The notes below the pieces were generated by a model that did not search any database, was not told the origin of the DNA, and saw nothing but the letters and a program-made list of their open reading frames with translations. From Clostridium grantii DSM 8605 (GTDB lineage Bacteria > Bacillota > Clostridia > Clostridiales > Clostridiaceae): a stretch of 64,000 nucleotides of DNA. Each line of letters starts with the position of its first letter. Position 1 is the stretch's first letter. Made by a program: the position numbers and the translations under genes. Below are positions 46,337 through 56,099 of this stretch, one piece after another. The stretch covers positions 19,525-83,524 of the forward strand of contig NZ_FQXM01000018.1 in the NCBI RefSeq assembly GCF_900129965.1, in the 5' to 3' direction.

Positions 46337-48053
46337 AAGGTTTCTCCTTCCCCATCTCTGCTTCATATAAATCTTTATATATTTCAGATGATGAAAGTAA
46401 TTGTTGGTGGGTATCAAAGGCTGTAATTTGTCCATTTTCAAGAATCATAATTCTATCTAGGTCTCTTACAGAAGATGCTTTTTGGGCAATTAATAATAAT
46501 GTCATATTTTTTCGTTTTTTAAGTTGGTCTTTGATATATCTTTCTGTAATTACATCCACAGCACTAGTACTATGATCTAATAGTAAAATTTTAGGTTCAT
46601 GAACCAAGGCTCGTGCTATAGATAGCCTTTGCTTTTGACCTCCGGATACATTGACACCATTTTTACCTAGCTTGGTATTTAATTTATGTGGCATTGCTTC
46701 AACAAAATCAAGAGCACTTGCTTCATTAAGCGCATTTTTATAATTATCTATCGACAAACCTCTTTTTCCCCACTCCAAATTTTCTAAAATGCTACCAGTA
46801 AACAAAACAGTTTTCTGTGGTACATAACCCATCAAATCACTTAAAGATTTTTTTTGTATGTCCTTAATAGGTGTATCACCAATATAAATTTCACCTTTTG
46901 TTGGTAACAAGATTCTATTCATTAACTGAATCAATGTGGTTTTACCAGCACCGGTAGCACCTAGTATACCAATAGACTCACCTTCTGTTATATTAAAATT
47001 TAAATTAGATAGCGTAGGTCGTCCATTACCATATTGAAAACTAACTTTTTCAAATCTCAAGCTACTTTTTAAAGCTATATTTTTTTCTAAGATTTCTCCA
47101 AGTTGTACATCAGCTTTCATATCAAATATCTCATTTATTCTTTCAGCAGAGGATTTAGCACGAACAAAAATATTGAATACCCTAGAAATCATTGACATTG
47201 CAAAAAAGAATTGTGTCATATAGTTGGTAAAAGCTATAATTTGTCCAGCTCCAATTTCACCAGAGAAGACCCAATCTTTGCCTAAATATATGACATACAC
47301 AATTGACATATTAATAATGAGCATAATGATTGGACTAAAAATAGCCATAATACGCAAGGTTTTAGTATTTACATCTCTTAGATCATCACTAAGTTCGATA
47401 AAAGTTTCTTGTTCATAATCAAATCTATCAAAAGCTCTTACTGCTGTAATTCCACCTAAAAACTCCATGGTTTTTTGGTTAATTTGGTCTACTGATTTTT
47501 GTATTTTTGAATAAAGTGGGAAACCAAGTCTAATTTGAATAAAGGTTATACAAAAGATTATGGGAACCATTACAAGGTAAACTTTTAGAAAACGAGAGTC
47601 AAGTTTCAGCACCATAAAAAAAGATCCAATAGCCAACAAAGGGGCTTTCATCAATATTCTCATAGTTCCATTTACGAACTGCTGAACAAAGTTGATATCA
47701 CTGGTAAGTCTAGTTACTAATGAACCACGGTCAATTTCTTCAACTTGAGTTATAGATAAGGAGAGTAATTTCTCAAATAAAGTTTCTCTTAATTCTTTGG
47801 CAAACAAATAAGATACATAGGTAGATATCCAATTTCTCATAAGAGCTCCAATAAGGCCTATGGCTGTAGCCAATAACATGAGTAAGCCGTAATAACGGAC
47901 TAGATTCATATCCATAGTTGAGATTGCCTCATCTACTAATTTTGATAATAAAAGTGGCTGCATCAGATCTGAAATTGTTTCAATACCTAAAAATAAAATA
48001 GCTATGACAAATAGCCAAATAAATTTTTTGAAATACTTTATAAGTGGTTTCAT
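46320..48053 (-). CDS. Heterodimeric ABC exporter, subunit with degenerate ATP site
   Basis: A 577-residue half-transporter with six membrane helices (about 10-300) and a nucleotide-binding domain (about 335-570). Walker A GATGAGKTTL and signature VSGGQKQRLSIARAL are intact. The catalytic Glu after Walker B is replaced by His494 (LLLDHSTSAVD), and the switch His is replaced by Gln524 (IAQKASSV). Together with the altered signature of its partner, this makes one ATP site inactive, as in asymmetric exporters such as TM287/288. It is the first gene of the two-gene minus-strand operon. Confidence 0.92.
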   Translation of the reverse strand: MKPLIKYFKKFIWLFVIAILFLGIETISDLMQPLLLSKLVDEAISTMDMNLVRYYGLLMLLATAIGLIGALMRNWISTYVSYLFAKELRETLFEKLLSLSITQVEEIDRGSLVTRLTSDINFVQQFVNGTMRILMKAPLLAIGSFFMVLKLDSRFLKVYLVMVPIIFCITFIQIRLGFPLYSKIQKSVDQINQKTMEFLGGITAVRAFDRFDYEQETFIELSDDLRDVNTKTLRIMAIFSPIIMLIINMSIVYVIYLGKDWVFSGEIGAGQIIAFTNYMTQFFFAMSMISRVFNIFVRAKSSAERINEIFDMKADVQLGEILEKNIALKSSLRFEKVSFQYGNGRPTLSNLNFNITEGESIGILGATGAGKTTLIQLMNRILLPTKGEIYIGDTPIKDIQKKSLSDLMGYVPQKTVLFTGSILENLEWGKRGLSIDNYKNALNEASALDFVEAMPHKLNTKLGKNGVNVSGGQKQRLSIARALVHEPKILLLDHSTSAVDVITERYIKDQLKKRKNMTLLLIAQKASSVRDLDRIMILENGQITAFDTHQQLLSSSEIYKDLYEAEMGKEKPYASTI

Positions 48054-48252
48054 TGTATGACCTCCTCATACTAATTATAGATAATGATAATAATTATTTT
48101 ATCTTGGCAAAGGGAAAACATATATACATTATACAACATTTGAAATTGAATAATAAGTTTTAAAAAAATGGATATCTATTTAAATTTTTGTAGATTTCAA
48201 TAGGGCAAATTTATTGATATAGTTTAAATATAATATTTGAGGAGGATTGAAA

Positions 48253-49965
48253 ATGGAACTTAATTTAGAAAGGTTAATAGAAAAAATGAGTTTAGAACAA
48301 AAAGTAGGTAGCTTACTAACTCTTGGATTTGCTGGGACATTGCCAAGAAAACATATATATGATTATATAAAAAAATATCATTGTGGAGGGCTTAGATTAT
48401 CTCCAGTTTTTAGGAAGTTCGGTAATTATGTAGATCCTATAACAGGGGAAGTTATTGTAAATGTAGAATGTAAAGATAAAATAAAAAATGTCTCCCCAGC
48501 TTATCTAAATGCAAATGACTATAAAGAAGTTTTAGATGAACTTCAACAAATTGCGTTAGATAGACCTTTAGGTATACCACTACATTTCTCTTTTGATCAA
48601 GAAGGTGGTACAAGTGCGGATTTCAATTTTGGTGGGGTTGAGTTATTTCCAAAACCAATGGGATTATGTGCAACAGGCAACCCGAAATATGCATATGAAG
48701 TAGCTAAAGCAATGGCAGAACAAAGTATGGCAGTTGGATTTAACTTCGTACATTCACCAGTGTTAGATATTAATGTAGAACCTAAAAATCCCGAAATTTA
48801 CACAAGAGCTTATTCAGACGATGCATCTGTAGTTACAGAGTATGCAAAAGCAACTTGTAAAGGGCTTAAAGAAGTTGGAATGATTGCTACAGGTAAGCAT
48901 TTTCCAGGTAGAGGAGCTTCTGATGTAGATGCTCATTATCAATTGCCAGTTATTGATGTAGATAAGGAAACTCTTATGAATAGAGAACTGTTACCATACG
49001 TGGAATTAATTAAGGAAGACTTATTACCATCAATTATGATTGCTCATAGTATATATCCCGCAATAGATCCAGATAATGTAGCTACTGTATCTAAAAAAAT
49101 TGTTACTGGATTATTAAGAGAAGAACTAGGATATGAAGGAGTTATAACAACGGATAGTATGACTATGGGTGCGCTAGCAACAAAGTATGGTGTAGCTAAT
49201 GCATGTGCTATGGCACTTGAGGCCGGTTGTGATTTGGTTCTAATGAAAGCTGAGAATGAAATGGTAAAAGATACTATTGATATGATTAAACAGTTTGTAT
49301 TGACAAATAGAATTACTTTAGATGAGCTTGATAAAAAAGTAATGCGTATATTAAAAATGAAAAAAGAGTATGGTTTTTTTAATGGGAAGTTGAATAATAA
49401 TATATGCGTTGAAAGTGTTATTGAAAAAGTTAAGAAAACAAATATTGGAAGTGAAGTTGCTTATAGGTCTATCCTTCCGATCTATAATTCAACTAATATT
49501 ACCTTGCCTATAGATAAAAAAGATAAAATACTTATTGTTGAGCAATTAAATAAAAATGTACCTAATGATAAGTATTGGCATTATGGTTATTTATATAACA
49601 GATTTTTAAAGTTAGGTGCAAATGTTGATTGTATAGAAATTGAATATATGGCAAATGAGGAAGATAGACTAAATGTTATGAGCAAAGTAGAAGAGTATGA
49701 CATTGTTGTTATGACAAACTTTTATGTTAGATCTAGAACATCTAATAATAACTTAGTTAAAGAGTTGCAAGGAAAGTCAACACCAATAATTGTGGTATCA
49801 AATACACCATATAAATTATCTAGCTATGATGGATGTGAAAATTTAATAGTAACATTAGCCACAACACCTCGAAATTTAGATGCTCTTGCAAAAATCTTAA
49901 TTGAAGGAGAAAAGCCATTAGGTCAATGGCCATTAACAAATACGAAGGAGAATGAATATGTATAA
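48253..49965 (+). CDS. Glycoside hydrolase family 3, NagZ-like beta-hexosaminidase
   Basis: A 570-residue cytosolic GH3 enzyme (no signal peptide). The TIM barrel (about 1-375) has KHFPGRGASDVDAHYQLP, holding the NagZ-type Asp226-His228 dyad. The nucleophile is Asp301 in VITTDSMTMGAL. A C-terminal alpha/beta domain (about 395-565) follows. The usual KHFPGHG is KHFPGRG here. It likely removes a terminal N-acetylhexosamine from imported oligosaccharides. ATG 48253 is preferred over TTG 48247 because it is properly spaced from GAGGAGG. Its stop overlaps the next gene's start, and the importer genes follow. Confidence 0.9.
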   Translation: MELNLERLIEKMSLEQKVGSLLTLGFAGTLPRKHIYDYIKKYHCGGLRLSPVFRKFGNYVDPITGEVIVNVECKDKIKNVSPAYLNANDYKEVLDELQQIALDRPLGIPLHFSFDQEGGTSADFNFGGVELFPKPMGLCATGNPKYAYEVAKAMAEQSMAVGFNFVHSPVLDINVEPKNPEIYTRAYSDDASVVTEYAKATCKGLKEVGMIATGKHFPGRGASDVDAHYQLPVIDVDKETLMNRELLPYVELIKEDLLPSIMIAHSIYPAIDPDNVATVSKKIVTGLLREELGYEGVITTDSMTMGALATKYGVANACAMALEAGCDLVLMKAENEMVKDTIDMIKQFVLTNRITLDELDKKVMRILKMKKEYGFFNGKLNNNICVESVIEKVKKTNIGSEVAYRSILPIYNSTNITLPIDKKDKILIVEQLNKNVPNDKYWHYGYLYNRFLKLGANVDCIEIEYMANEEDRLNVMSKVEEYDIVVMTNFYVRSRTSNNNLVKELQGKSTPIIVVSNTPYKLSSYDGCENLIVTLATTPRNLDALAKILIEGEKPLGQWPLTNTKENEYV

Positions 49966-51841
49966 AAATTTATCAGATTATAAAAAAAATAAAGAATTTT
50001 TAATTGCAATTGATTCAGATGGTTGTGTTTTTAATAATATGAAAATAAAACACAGACACTACTTTTTCCCATTGATATTAAAGGTGTTTGAAATAGAGAA
50101 TAAAGATGGAAAAATACTAAAACTATGGGAAGAAATTAATCTTGAGTACCCAAGTAGAGGGATTAATCGATTCTTAGGATTAGGGAGACTTTTTGAATCA
50201 ATTGATTGTGGATATGACACTAAATTATTTAATAAATGGTTAGCTGAAACAGATATTCATAAAAACGAAAGTTTATTAGAGTTTATAACAGAAAGCCATG
50301 ATCCAATGATGATAAAAGTATTAGAATGGTCAAATGCTGTAAATGCTAAACTAAAGGATGAGTATATTTCAGACAAAGTATTTAATGAATCAATAGAAGC
50401 CATTATGAATGCTAAAAGCTATGCTGACATAGTAGTTGTATCATCTGCCAATTATAATGCTATTTATAGAGAGTGGAAGGAAGTTTCTTTATTAGAAAAT
50501 ATTCAATTTATTGCCAGTCAAGAGCTTGGTTCAAAAAGCCATTGCTTGAGTTTGATTATGCAGAAAGGTTATGATCCTAATAAAATATTAATGATTGGGG
50601 ATGCATTTGGTGATTACCATGCAGCTAAATCTATAGGAGTACATTATTACCAAATTAGATATGGAAATGAAGAAAACTGTTGGAAGCTATTTGAAACTAA
50701 AAAAAGAGATGAATTTTTAGCAGGAAAGTATCAATATGATGATGATAGTGTTTTAAAGATAGCACTTGAAGATAGTCTAAAAGTTATACGTGAAAATGTT
50801 GAGTTTTATAAAGATAGATTTCAACATGTTAGTGATAATGGAATATATCCAAAAGTGGAAAATAAACTTTGGACAGCAAGCTTTTATCCGGGACAACAAT
50901 ATTTGGCTTATGAATTAACTGGTGATGAATATTTTATTAAAAATAAAAAGTGGGTTTTAGATTCATTTTCTAAAAGATGCTATGAAGGACACATGGCTAC
51001 CCATGATATTGGTTTTTTGTTTGAATTAACAGCATATTATGACTATAAATATACTCACAATGAAGATAGCAAAAAATTATTTTTAGATGCTGCAAAAAAA
51101 TTAATGAAAAGATATCGTAAAAACGGTGGATACATACAAGCTTGGGGGCCAATGGAATCTGATGAACCTTCCACTCGAATAATCATAGATTGTATGATGA
51201 ATTTACCTTTATTGTATCTTGCTACAGAGTTAACAGGCGATGATGAGTATTATAATGCAGCTTATAACCATGCATTAATTAGCAGTAAGACACTTCTACG
51301 AGAAAATGGAAGTAGCTACCATACTTATTATATGGATAAAGCAACAGGAAAACCTCTTTATGGTGCAACACATCAAGGATTTAGTGACGAATCTACATGG
51401 GCTAGAGGACAAGCATGGAGTCTATACGGGTTTTATAAATCTTATTACTATACAAAGGATGAAAAATTTTTAGAAGCAGCAATTAAATCTGCTAATGTAT
51501 TTATAGAAAATTTGCCTGAAAATGATATTTGTTATTGGGATTTCAACTTTACAGATGATAATCCAGATATAAGAGATAGTTCAGCAGCTAGTACAGCAGC
51601 ATCTGGTTTATTGAAACTTTCAAATGTAGTAAGTGAAGAATTGAGTATTAAATTTAAAAATAGTGCAATTAAATTATTACAAATACTAGCTAATAGATAT
51701 CAAAATAATATCCCTAAAGTTGGAATGGGTATTCTTAGAGAAGGTATGTATCATAGAGATGAAGGAGCTAGAGAATATACTAGTTGGGGAGATTACTATT
51801 ACGTTGAAGCTTTATATACTTATTTTAACATTACAAAATAA
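49958..51841 (+). CDS. HAD-like hydrolase fused to GH88 unsaturated glucuronyl hydrolase
   Basis: A 627-residue cytosolic fusion. The N-terminal HAD domain (about 10-245) has DSDGCVF with Asp19/Asp21, VVVSSANY, and GDAFGD with Asp215. It resembles free-standing HAD proteins starting DSDGC. The C-terminal (alpha/alpha)6 domain (about 280-625) is GH88: THDIGF (Asp350), IIIDCMMNLPLLY (Asp411), SDESTWARGQAWSLYGF and SWGDYYYVEAL. Asp350 and Asp411 are 61 residues apart, the same spacing as the catalytic pair Asp88/Asp149 of Bacillus GL1 UGL. GH88 removes the unsaturated uronic acid left by polysaccharide lyases. The start is ATG 49958, properly spaced after AAGGAG and overlapping the GH3 stop. Confidence 0.92.
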   Translation: MYKNLSDYKKNKEFLIAIDSDGCVFNNMKIKHRHYFFPLILKVFEIENKDGKILKLWEEINLEYPSRGINRFLGLGRLFESIDCGYDTKLFNKWLAETDIHKNESLLEFITESHDPMMIKVLEWSNAVNAKLKDEYISDKVFNESIEAIMNAKSYADIVVVSSANYNAIYREWKEVSLLENIQFIASQELGSKSHCLSLIMQKGYDPNKILMIGDAFGDYHAAKSIGVHYYQIRYGNEENCWKLFETKKRDEFLAGKYQYDDDSVLKIALEDSLKVIRENVEFYKDRFQHVSDNGIYPKVENKLWTASFYPGQQYLAYELTGDEYFIKNKKWVLDSFSKRCYEGHMATHDIGFLFELTAYYDYKYTHNEDSKKLFLDAAKKLMKRYRKNGGYIQAWGPMESDEPSTRIIIDCMMNLPLLYLATELTGDDEYYNAAYNHALISSKTLLRENGSSYHTYYMDKATGKPLYGATHQGFSDESTWARGQAWSLYGFYKSYYYTKDEKFLEAAIKSANVFIENLPENDICYWDFNFTDDNPDIRDSSAASTAASGLLKLSNVVSEELSIKFKNSAIKLLQILANRYQNNIPKVGMGILREGMYHRDEGAREYTSWGDYYYVEALYTYFNITK

Positions 51842-52042
51842 TATTAAATTATGTATATGAAAAGTAAGAAATGAATTTAAGCATATTAAGATGAAATTAT
51901 GAAGATTGAAAATCTTAAGTTAGAGTGATAAGGTTAATTTGTGGACAACACATAACAAGCAATCATTTTAAATACTTGATTATAGTATCCATAAATGTAT
52001 TATATTTTTTTTATAATAAAATTTAACATAGGGGGTAATACA

Positions 52043-53611
52043 ATGAAAAAGAAAATTTTATCATTATTACTAGCTACAACATTTCTTTTGGCAGCTTGTG
52101 GAACTAAAAACAATGCTAATGTTAATGAAGGTGCAAAATCAGATGGGGATACCACTACTGTGCAAGAACCATTAGAACTTACAATGCATATGCATTTTAG
52201 AAATGCTTATGTTTATAGTGAAGATTGGCCAGTATTCAAAGAAGCAGCTAAAGCAACAAATATTACTTTAAAAGGTGTTGCACCATCATCAGCTACTGAC
52301 ACTAAAGAGGTATTTAATTTACTTATGGTTTCTGGTGACTTACCTGATATTGTTGAAGGAAATGATCTTAGAGATAACTTCATTAAATACGGATTAGAAG
52401 GAGCTTTTGTACCATTAGAAGATTTAATTGCTGAACATGCACCAAATCTTCAAGCATTTTTAGATGAGCACCCATATGTGAAAACGTTTTGTTCTGGTCC
52501 GGATGGGCACATGTATTTTGTACCATATATTCCAGATGGAGGAGTAAGTAAAGGATATTATATTCGTCAAGATTGGTTGGATAAACTTGGACTTCAACAA
52601 CCTACTAATGTAGATGAATTACATGATGTATTAACTGCATTTGCTAACAATGACCCAAATGGTAATGGAGTTAAAGACGAGATCCCATATTTTACACGTC
52701 ACGTTGGTGAAAATTTTAAAGATAATGAAGCAACAAGATTAGCACATTTTTGGGGTGCAAAAACAGATTTCTATGTTGATGAAAATGGAAAAGTACAGCA
52801 TGGACTTGTTTCAAAAGAGTTTAAAGAAGGTATTTCTAATGTAGCTAAATGGTATGATGAAGGACTTATTGATCCAGAAATTTACACTCGTGGTGGAAAA
52901 GCTAGAGATATAGCTTTAGGTAATAATATTGGTGGATTTACTCATGACTGGTTTGGTTCAACAGCAGCATACAATGATAATTTAGCATCAGAAATTGAAG
53001 GGTTTAGTTTCCAACCTATTGCACCACCAGCTGATATAAATGGAAAATCATGGGAAGAATTTAACCGTGACTTAGTTAAACCTGATGGATGGGCAATTAC
53101 TTCATCAAATGAACATCAAGTTGAAACTATAAAATATTTTGATTTTTGGTTTAGTGAAGAAGGCCGTAGGTTAATGAATTTTGGTATCGAAGGTGTTCAA
53201 TATGACATGGTAGATGGTAAGCCAATATTTAAAGATGAAATTATTAATGGTGAGTCAAGTGTTCAAAATCAATTATGGGAAATTGGAGCTCAAGTACCAA
53301 TAGGATTTTATCAAGATTTTTCATATGAGCTTCAAACATATAATGAAGTAGCTCAAAAAGGTGTTAATATGTATACGGATGGAGATTATCTTATTGAACC
53401 ATTCCCTTATATATCTTTTAATGAAGAAGAACAAAAGAAATTTGATGAAATTTATACAAATATTACAACATATATGATGGAGGCACATCAGAAATGGGTT
53501 CTTGGTGCAGAATCTGTTGATGAAGGATGGGATAAATATATTAAAACTCTAGATGATCTTGGTTTTCAAGATTTATTACAAATATATCAAGCTGCATATG
53601 ATAGATTATAA
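52043..53611 (+). CDS. Extracellular sugar-binding lipoprotein (LplA-like)
   Basis: A 522-residue surface lipoprotein (COG1653). The signal ends at lipobox LAAC (Cys about 20). The domain markers GPDGHMYFVPY, RQDWLDKLGLQ, DPNGNGVKDEIPYF and the terminal LLQIYQAAYDRL are typical of Lpl binding proteins for large sugars. ATG 52043 follows ATAGGGGG; an upstream in-frame TTG at 51995 would spoil the signal peptide. The 200 bp before it contain no terminator I can see, so it may be co-transcribed with the enzymes. Intact counterpart of 1320-2911. Confidence 0.94.
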   Translation: MKKKILSLLLATTFLLAACGTKNNANVNEGAKSDGDTTTVQEPLELTMHMHFRNAYVYSEDWPVFKEAAKATNITLKGVAPSSATDTKEVFNLLMVSGDLPDIVEGNDLRDNFIKYGLEGAFVPLEDLIAEHAPNLQAFLDEHPYVKTFCSGPDGHMYFVPYIPDGGVSKGYYIRQDWLDKLGLQQPTNVDELHDVLTAFANNDPNGNGVKDEIPYFTRHVGENFKDNEATRLAHFWGAKTDFYVDENGKVQHGLVSKEFKEGISNVAKWYDEGLIDPEIYTRGGKARDIALGNNIGGFTHDWFGSTAAYNDNLASEIEGFSFQPIAPPADINGKSWEEFNRDLVKPDGWAITSSNEHQVETIKYFDFWFSEEGRRLMNFGIEGVQYDMVDGKPIFKDEIINGESSVQNQLWEIGAQVPIGFYQDFSYELQTYNEVAQKGVNMYTDGDYLIEPFPYISFNEEEQKKFDEIYTNITTYMMEAHQKWVLGAESVDEGWDKYIKTLDDLGFQDLLQIYQAAYDRL

Positions 53612-53670
53612 TAAAATGATATAATAAATATATACATTTAAAATGTTTATTATTCAAGTATGAAATGTTT

Positions 53671-53693
53671 ATAAGGAGACTTAGTCTCCTTAT
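53671..53693 (+). terminator. Hairpin between the binding protein and the regulator
   Basis: A 10-bp perfect stem ATAAGGAGAC/GTCTCCTTAT with a TTA loop and a weak T tract. It probably attenuates transcription so that the abundant binding protein is made in excess over the regulator. Confidence 0.7.
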
Positions 53694-53719
53694 TTCAATT
53701 TCAATAGTAGGTGAAAATT

Positions 53720-55915
53720 ATGATAAAACGAAAGTATTTTAAAAAATTATTTATAATATTTTTTACATTTACACTGGTTTATGGCATGACAATGACTAGC
53801 TATTTTGTATATGAAAATAAAAAGAGTTTAAAAACTCAACAAGTCAATTATATAGTAAATCAAGCCGATCAAATCGTGAAAAATCTAGACCAAAGACTTT
53901 GGAGTCTTAATAAATATACAGATACACTATTTCTTAATGAATATATAAAAGATTATATTGTTACAAATGAAGATTATTATACCATTACTAAAGTCTATAA
54001 TAAACTTCAGACAGACATGTCTGTATTTAGTGATATGGGTGGAAGAATTGCAATAACTAAATTAGTAGACGATTTTGTTATTAGTAATCAAAGTACTAGA
54101 AAAACAGATGCTTATTTTGATGAAATTGGATTTACACAAGAAATGATTGCAAAGGTTTACGAATTTTATGATAAAAAAGATAATATTAATGAAACTATAA
54201 TTATAGCTAATGAGTCCTACGAAGAAATCCATATTTTAAAGAAAAATCGTATGAATAAAGAACAAAAATTAATTATATTCTCTTGTGTTAATGCGCAAAT
54301 GCTCAAAACTGATGATGATTTCACATCCTTTAATTTTTATATGGAAGGAAGAAATGACCAGGTTGGAGTTATAGCAAAACAAATAAGTGATTCCAAAAAA
54401 GAGTATGTAATATTGGATGATGTGTTCTATTTGCTACGTACTTCAAGTGTATATCCTGATCTTAAGTATATAATAACAAGTCCATATATTCAAAATTCTT
54501 CTTTAAATAGTAAGTATTTATTAGCATCATTAATATTTCTAGCTAGCACAGTAGTTGGTTTTTTAATTGCTATTATTATAACTAAATCAATATATAAACC
54601 AATTGGTGCAGTTATATCAAATTTTAGTGAAGGCGAAGAAGAATCAATGGATGAATTTAAGTTTATACAGAATATGACCAATGATATGATTAAAGCAAAT
54701 AAAGAACTAAAAGATATGATTAAAAACAATAAAGTGGACTTAAAAACTAAATTTTTTAGGGAATGTCTTTCGGGTATAATTAGTAAAAAACAGATACAAG
54801 TTAAGATAGATGAATATAATCTAGAAACATTTTTGAAACCTTGCAGGGTTGTATATATAGTTATTGAAGAAATGGAAGATTATAAAGCAACTTTCTTAAG
54901 CGATGCAAGAGCTAATGTCCGAGCCAAAGTCAAGGATATCATTAAAAACTTAATGACTATAGAAGGGTTATCTTTTGAACTCATTGAATTGAATTCTAAC
55001 GCTTATGCAATGATATTGGGAGAACTTGATGAAAATCAAGTTAGGGCATATTTAGTAAAAATACTTAATGCTATTGAATTGGATGAAAGAGCTAATCTTG
55101 TTATGGGTATTGGTGAACAGGTAGAAACAATTTATAAACTACAAGTATCTTATCAAAATATTAAATCTGTATTTGAGTATAGACAAAGTTATGATAAAAG
55201 AGCTATTTTCTCAATAAAGGATGTTGTTAGTAATAATATTCATGAATTATTCTATTATACTTTAGATATGGAAAAAGAATTATTTAATGCCACTATTAAC
55301 GGTGTTTTAGAAAAAATAAATCTATTATTTAATGAGATTATTGTTGTTAACTTTAATGAACGTAACTTAGAGGTTCGAGAGAAAGCAAGTTTATTAATTA
55401 GTTTAGTAAATACTTTGAGGAGAGTAGAACAAAAGATAACATTAAAGGATAAGTTTAAAGAAAAGGTGGATATAAACAAGTTACTTTTATATAACAAAGA
55501 TATTAGTAGAGACCATATTTGTGAAGTTAGAGATATTTTTATTAGTTATGGTAAACTAGCAAATGAAAAAACAGTATCTAAAGATAAAGAAATTTTGGTA
55601 ATGATGACATCTTATATAGAAAATCATTATCAAGAAGATTTGTCATTGGAACATGTAGCTAATTATCTCAATATTTCTTCGGGTTATTTTTGTACTATTT
55701 TTAAAAAAGTTACAGGCACAAATTTCAAGAATTTTTTAAATCAATATAGAGTAAAAAAAGCTAAGTATAGATTAGAGTTAGATCCAGATATTAAGATTAA
55801 AGATTTAACCAGTGAATTAGGATTTAATAATGCAAATTCATTTATTAGAATGTTTAAGAAGTATGAGGGAATATCGCCAGGAGAGTATGCACGTCAGTAT
55901 TACAAAAGAACTTAA
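53720..55915 (+). CDS. Membrane-anchored AraC-family regulator with extracellular sensor
   Basis: A 731-residue one-component regulator. Membrane helix 1 is at about 8-30, an extracytoplasmic sensor (Cache-like) spans about 35-265, helix 2 (LLASLIFLASTVVGFLIAIIIT) is near 270-290, a cytoplasmic middle region follows, and a C-terminal AraC double helix-turn-helix (about 630-730) ends ISPGEYARQYYK. It senses a sugar or binding-protein complex outside the cell and activates the importer operon. ATG 53720 is better spaced from AGGTGA than GTG 53711. Intact counterpart of the frameshifted gene at 3121. Confidence 0.9.
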   Translation: MIKRKYFKKLFIIFFTFTLVYGMTMTSYFVYENKKSLKTQQVNYIVNQADQIVKNLDQRLWSLNKYTDTLFLNEYIKDYIVTNEDYYTITKVYNKLQTDMSVFSDMGGRIAITKLVDDFVISNQSTRKTDAYFDEIGFTQEMIAKVYEFYDKKDNINETIIIANESYEEIHILKKNRMNKEQKLIIFSCVNAQMLKTDDDFTSFNFYMEGRNDQVGVIAKQISDSKKEYVILDDVFYLLRTSSVYPDLKYIITSPYIQNSSLNSKYLLASLIFLASTVVGFLIAIIITKSIYKPIGAVISNFSEGEEESMDEFKFIQNMTNDMIKANKELKDMIKNNKVDLKTKFFRECLSGIISKKQIQVKIDEYNLETFLKPCRVVYIVIEEMEDYKATFLSDARANVRAKVKDIIKNLMTIEGLSFELIELNSNAYAMILGELDENQVRAYLVKILNAIELDERANLVMGIGEQVETIYKLQVSYQNIKSVFEYRQSYDKRAIFSIKDVVSNNIHELFYYTLDMEKELFNATINGVLEKINLLFNEIIVVNFNERNLEVREKASLLISLVNTLRRVEQKITLKDKFKEKVDINKLLLYNKDISRDHICEVRDIFISYGKLANEKTVSKDKEILVMMTSYIENHYQEDLSLEHVANYLNISSGYFCTIFKKVTGTNFKNFLNQYRVKKAKYRLELDPDIKIKDLTSELGFNNANSFIRMFKKYEGISPGEYARQYYKRT

Positions 55916-56099
55916 TAGCTATTGATATTAAGAGATTAATATACAAAAATTTAAAAAATATATAGTTATATTAAATAAAGTATACAGTATAAGCAATCTT
56001 ATTAATTTTTGAAGATAATATAAAATAGTGTAGATTTACTATAGGTATTTATGGTGTTATAGTTTGGGTGTAAAGAAAACTATAAGGAGGTTGATATGC

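Noticed and set aside
51842..52042. Terminator or cre box between the HAD-GH88 gene and the binding-protein gene
   Set aside because: I found no inverted repeat with a T tract and no CG-containing cre core in this stretch.
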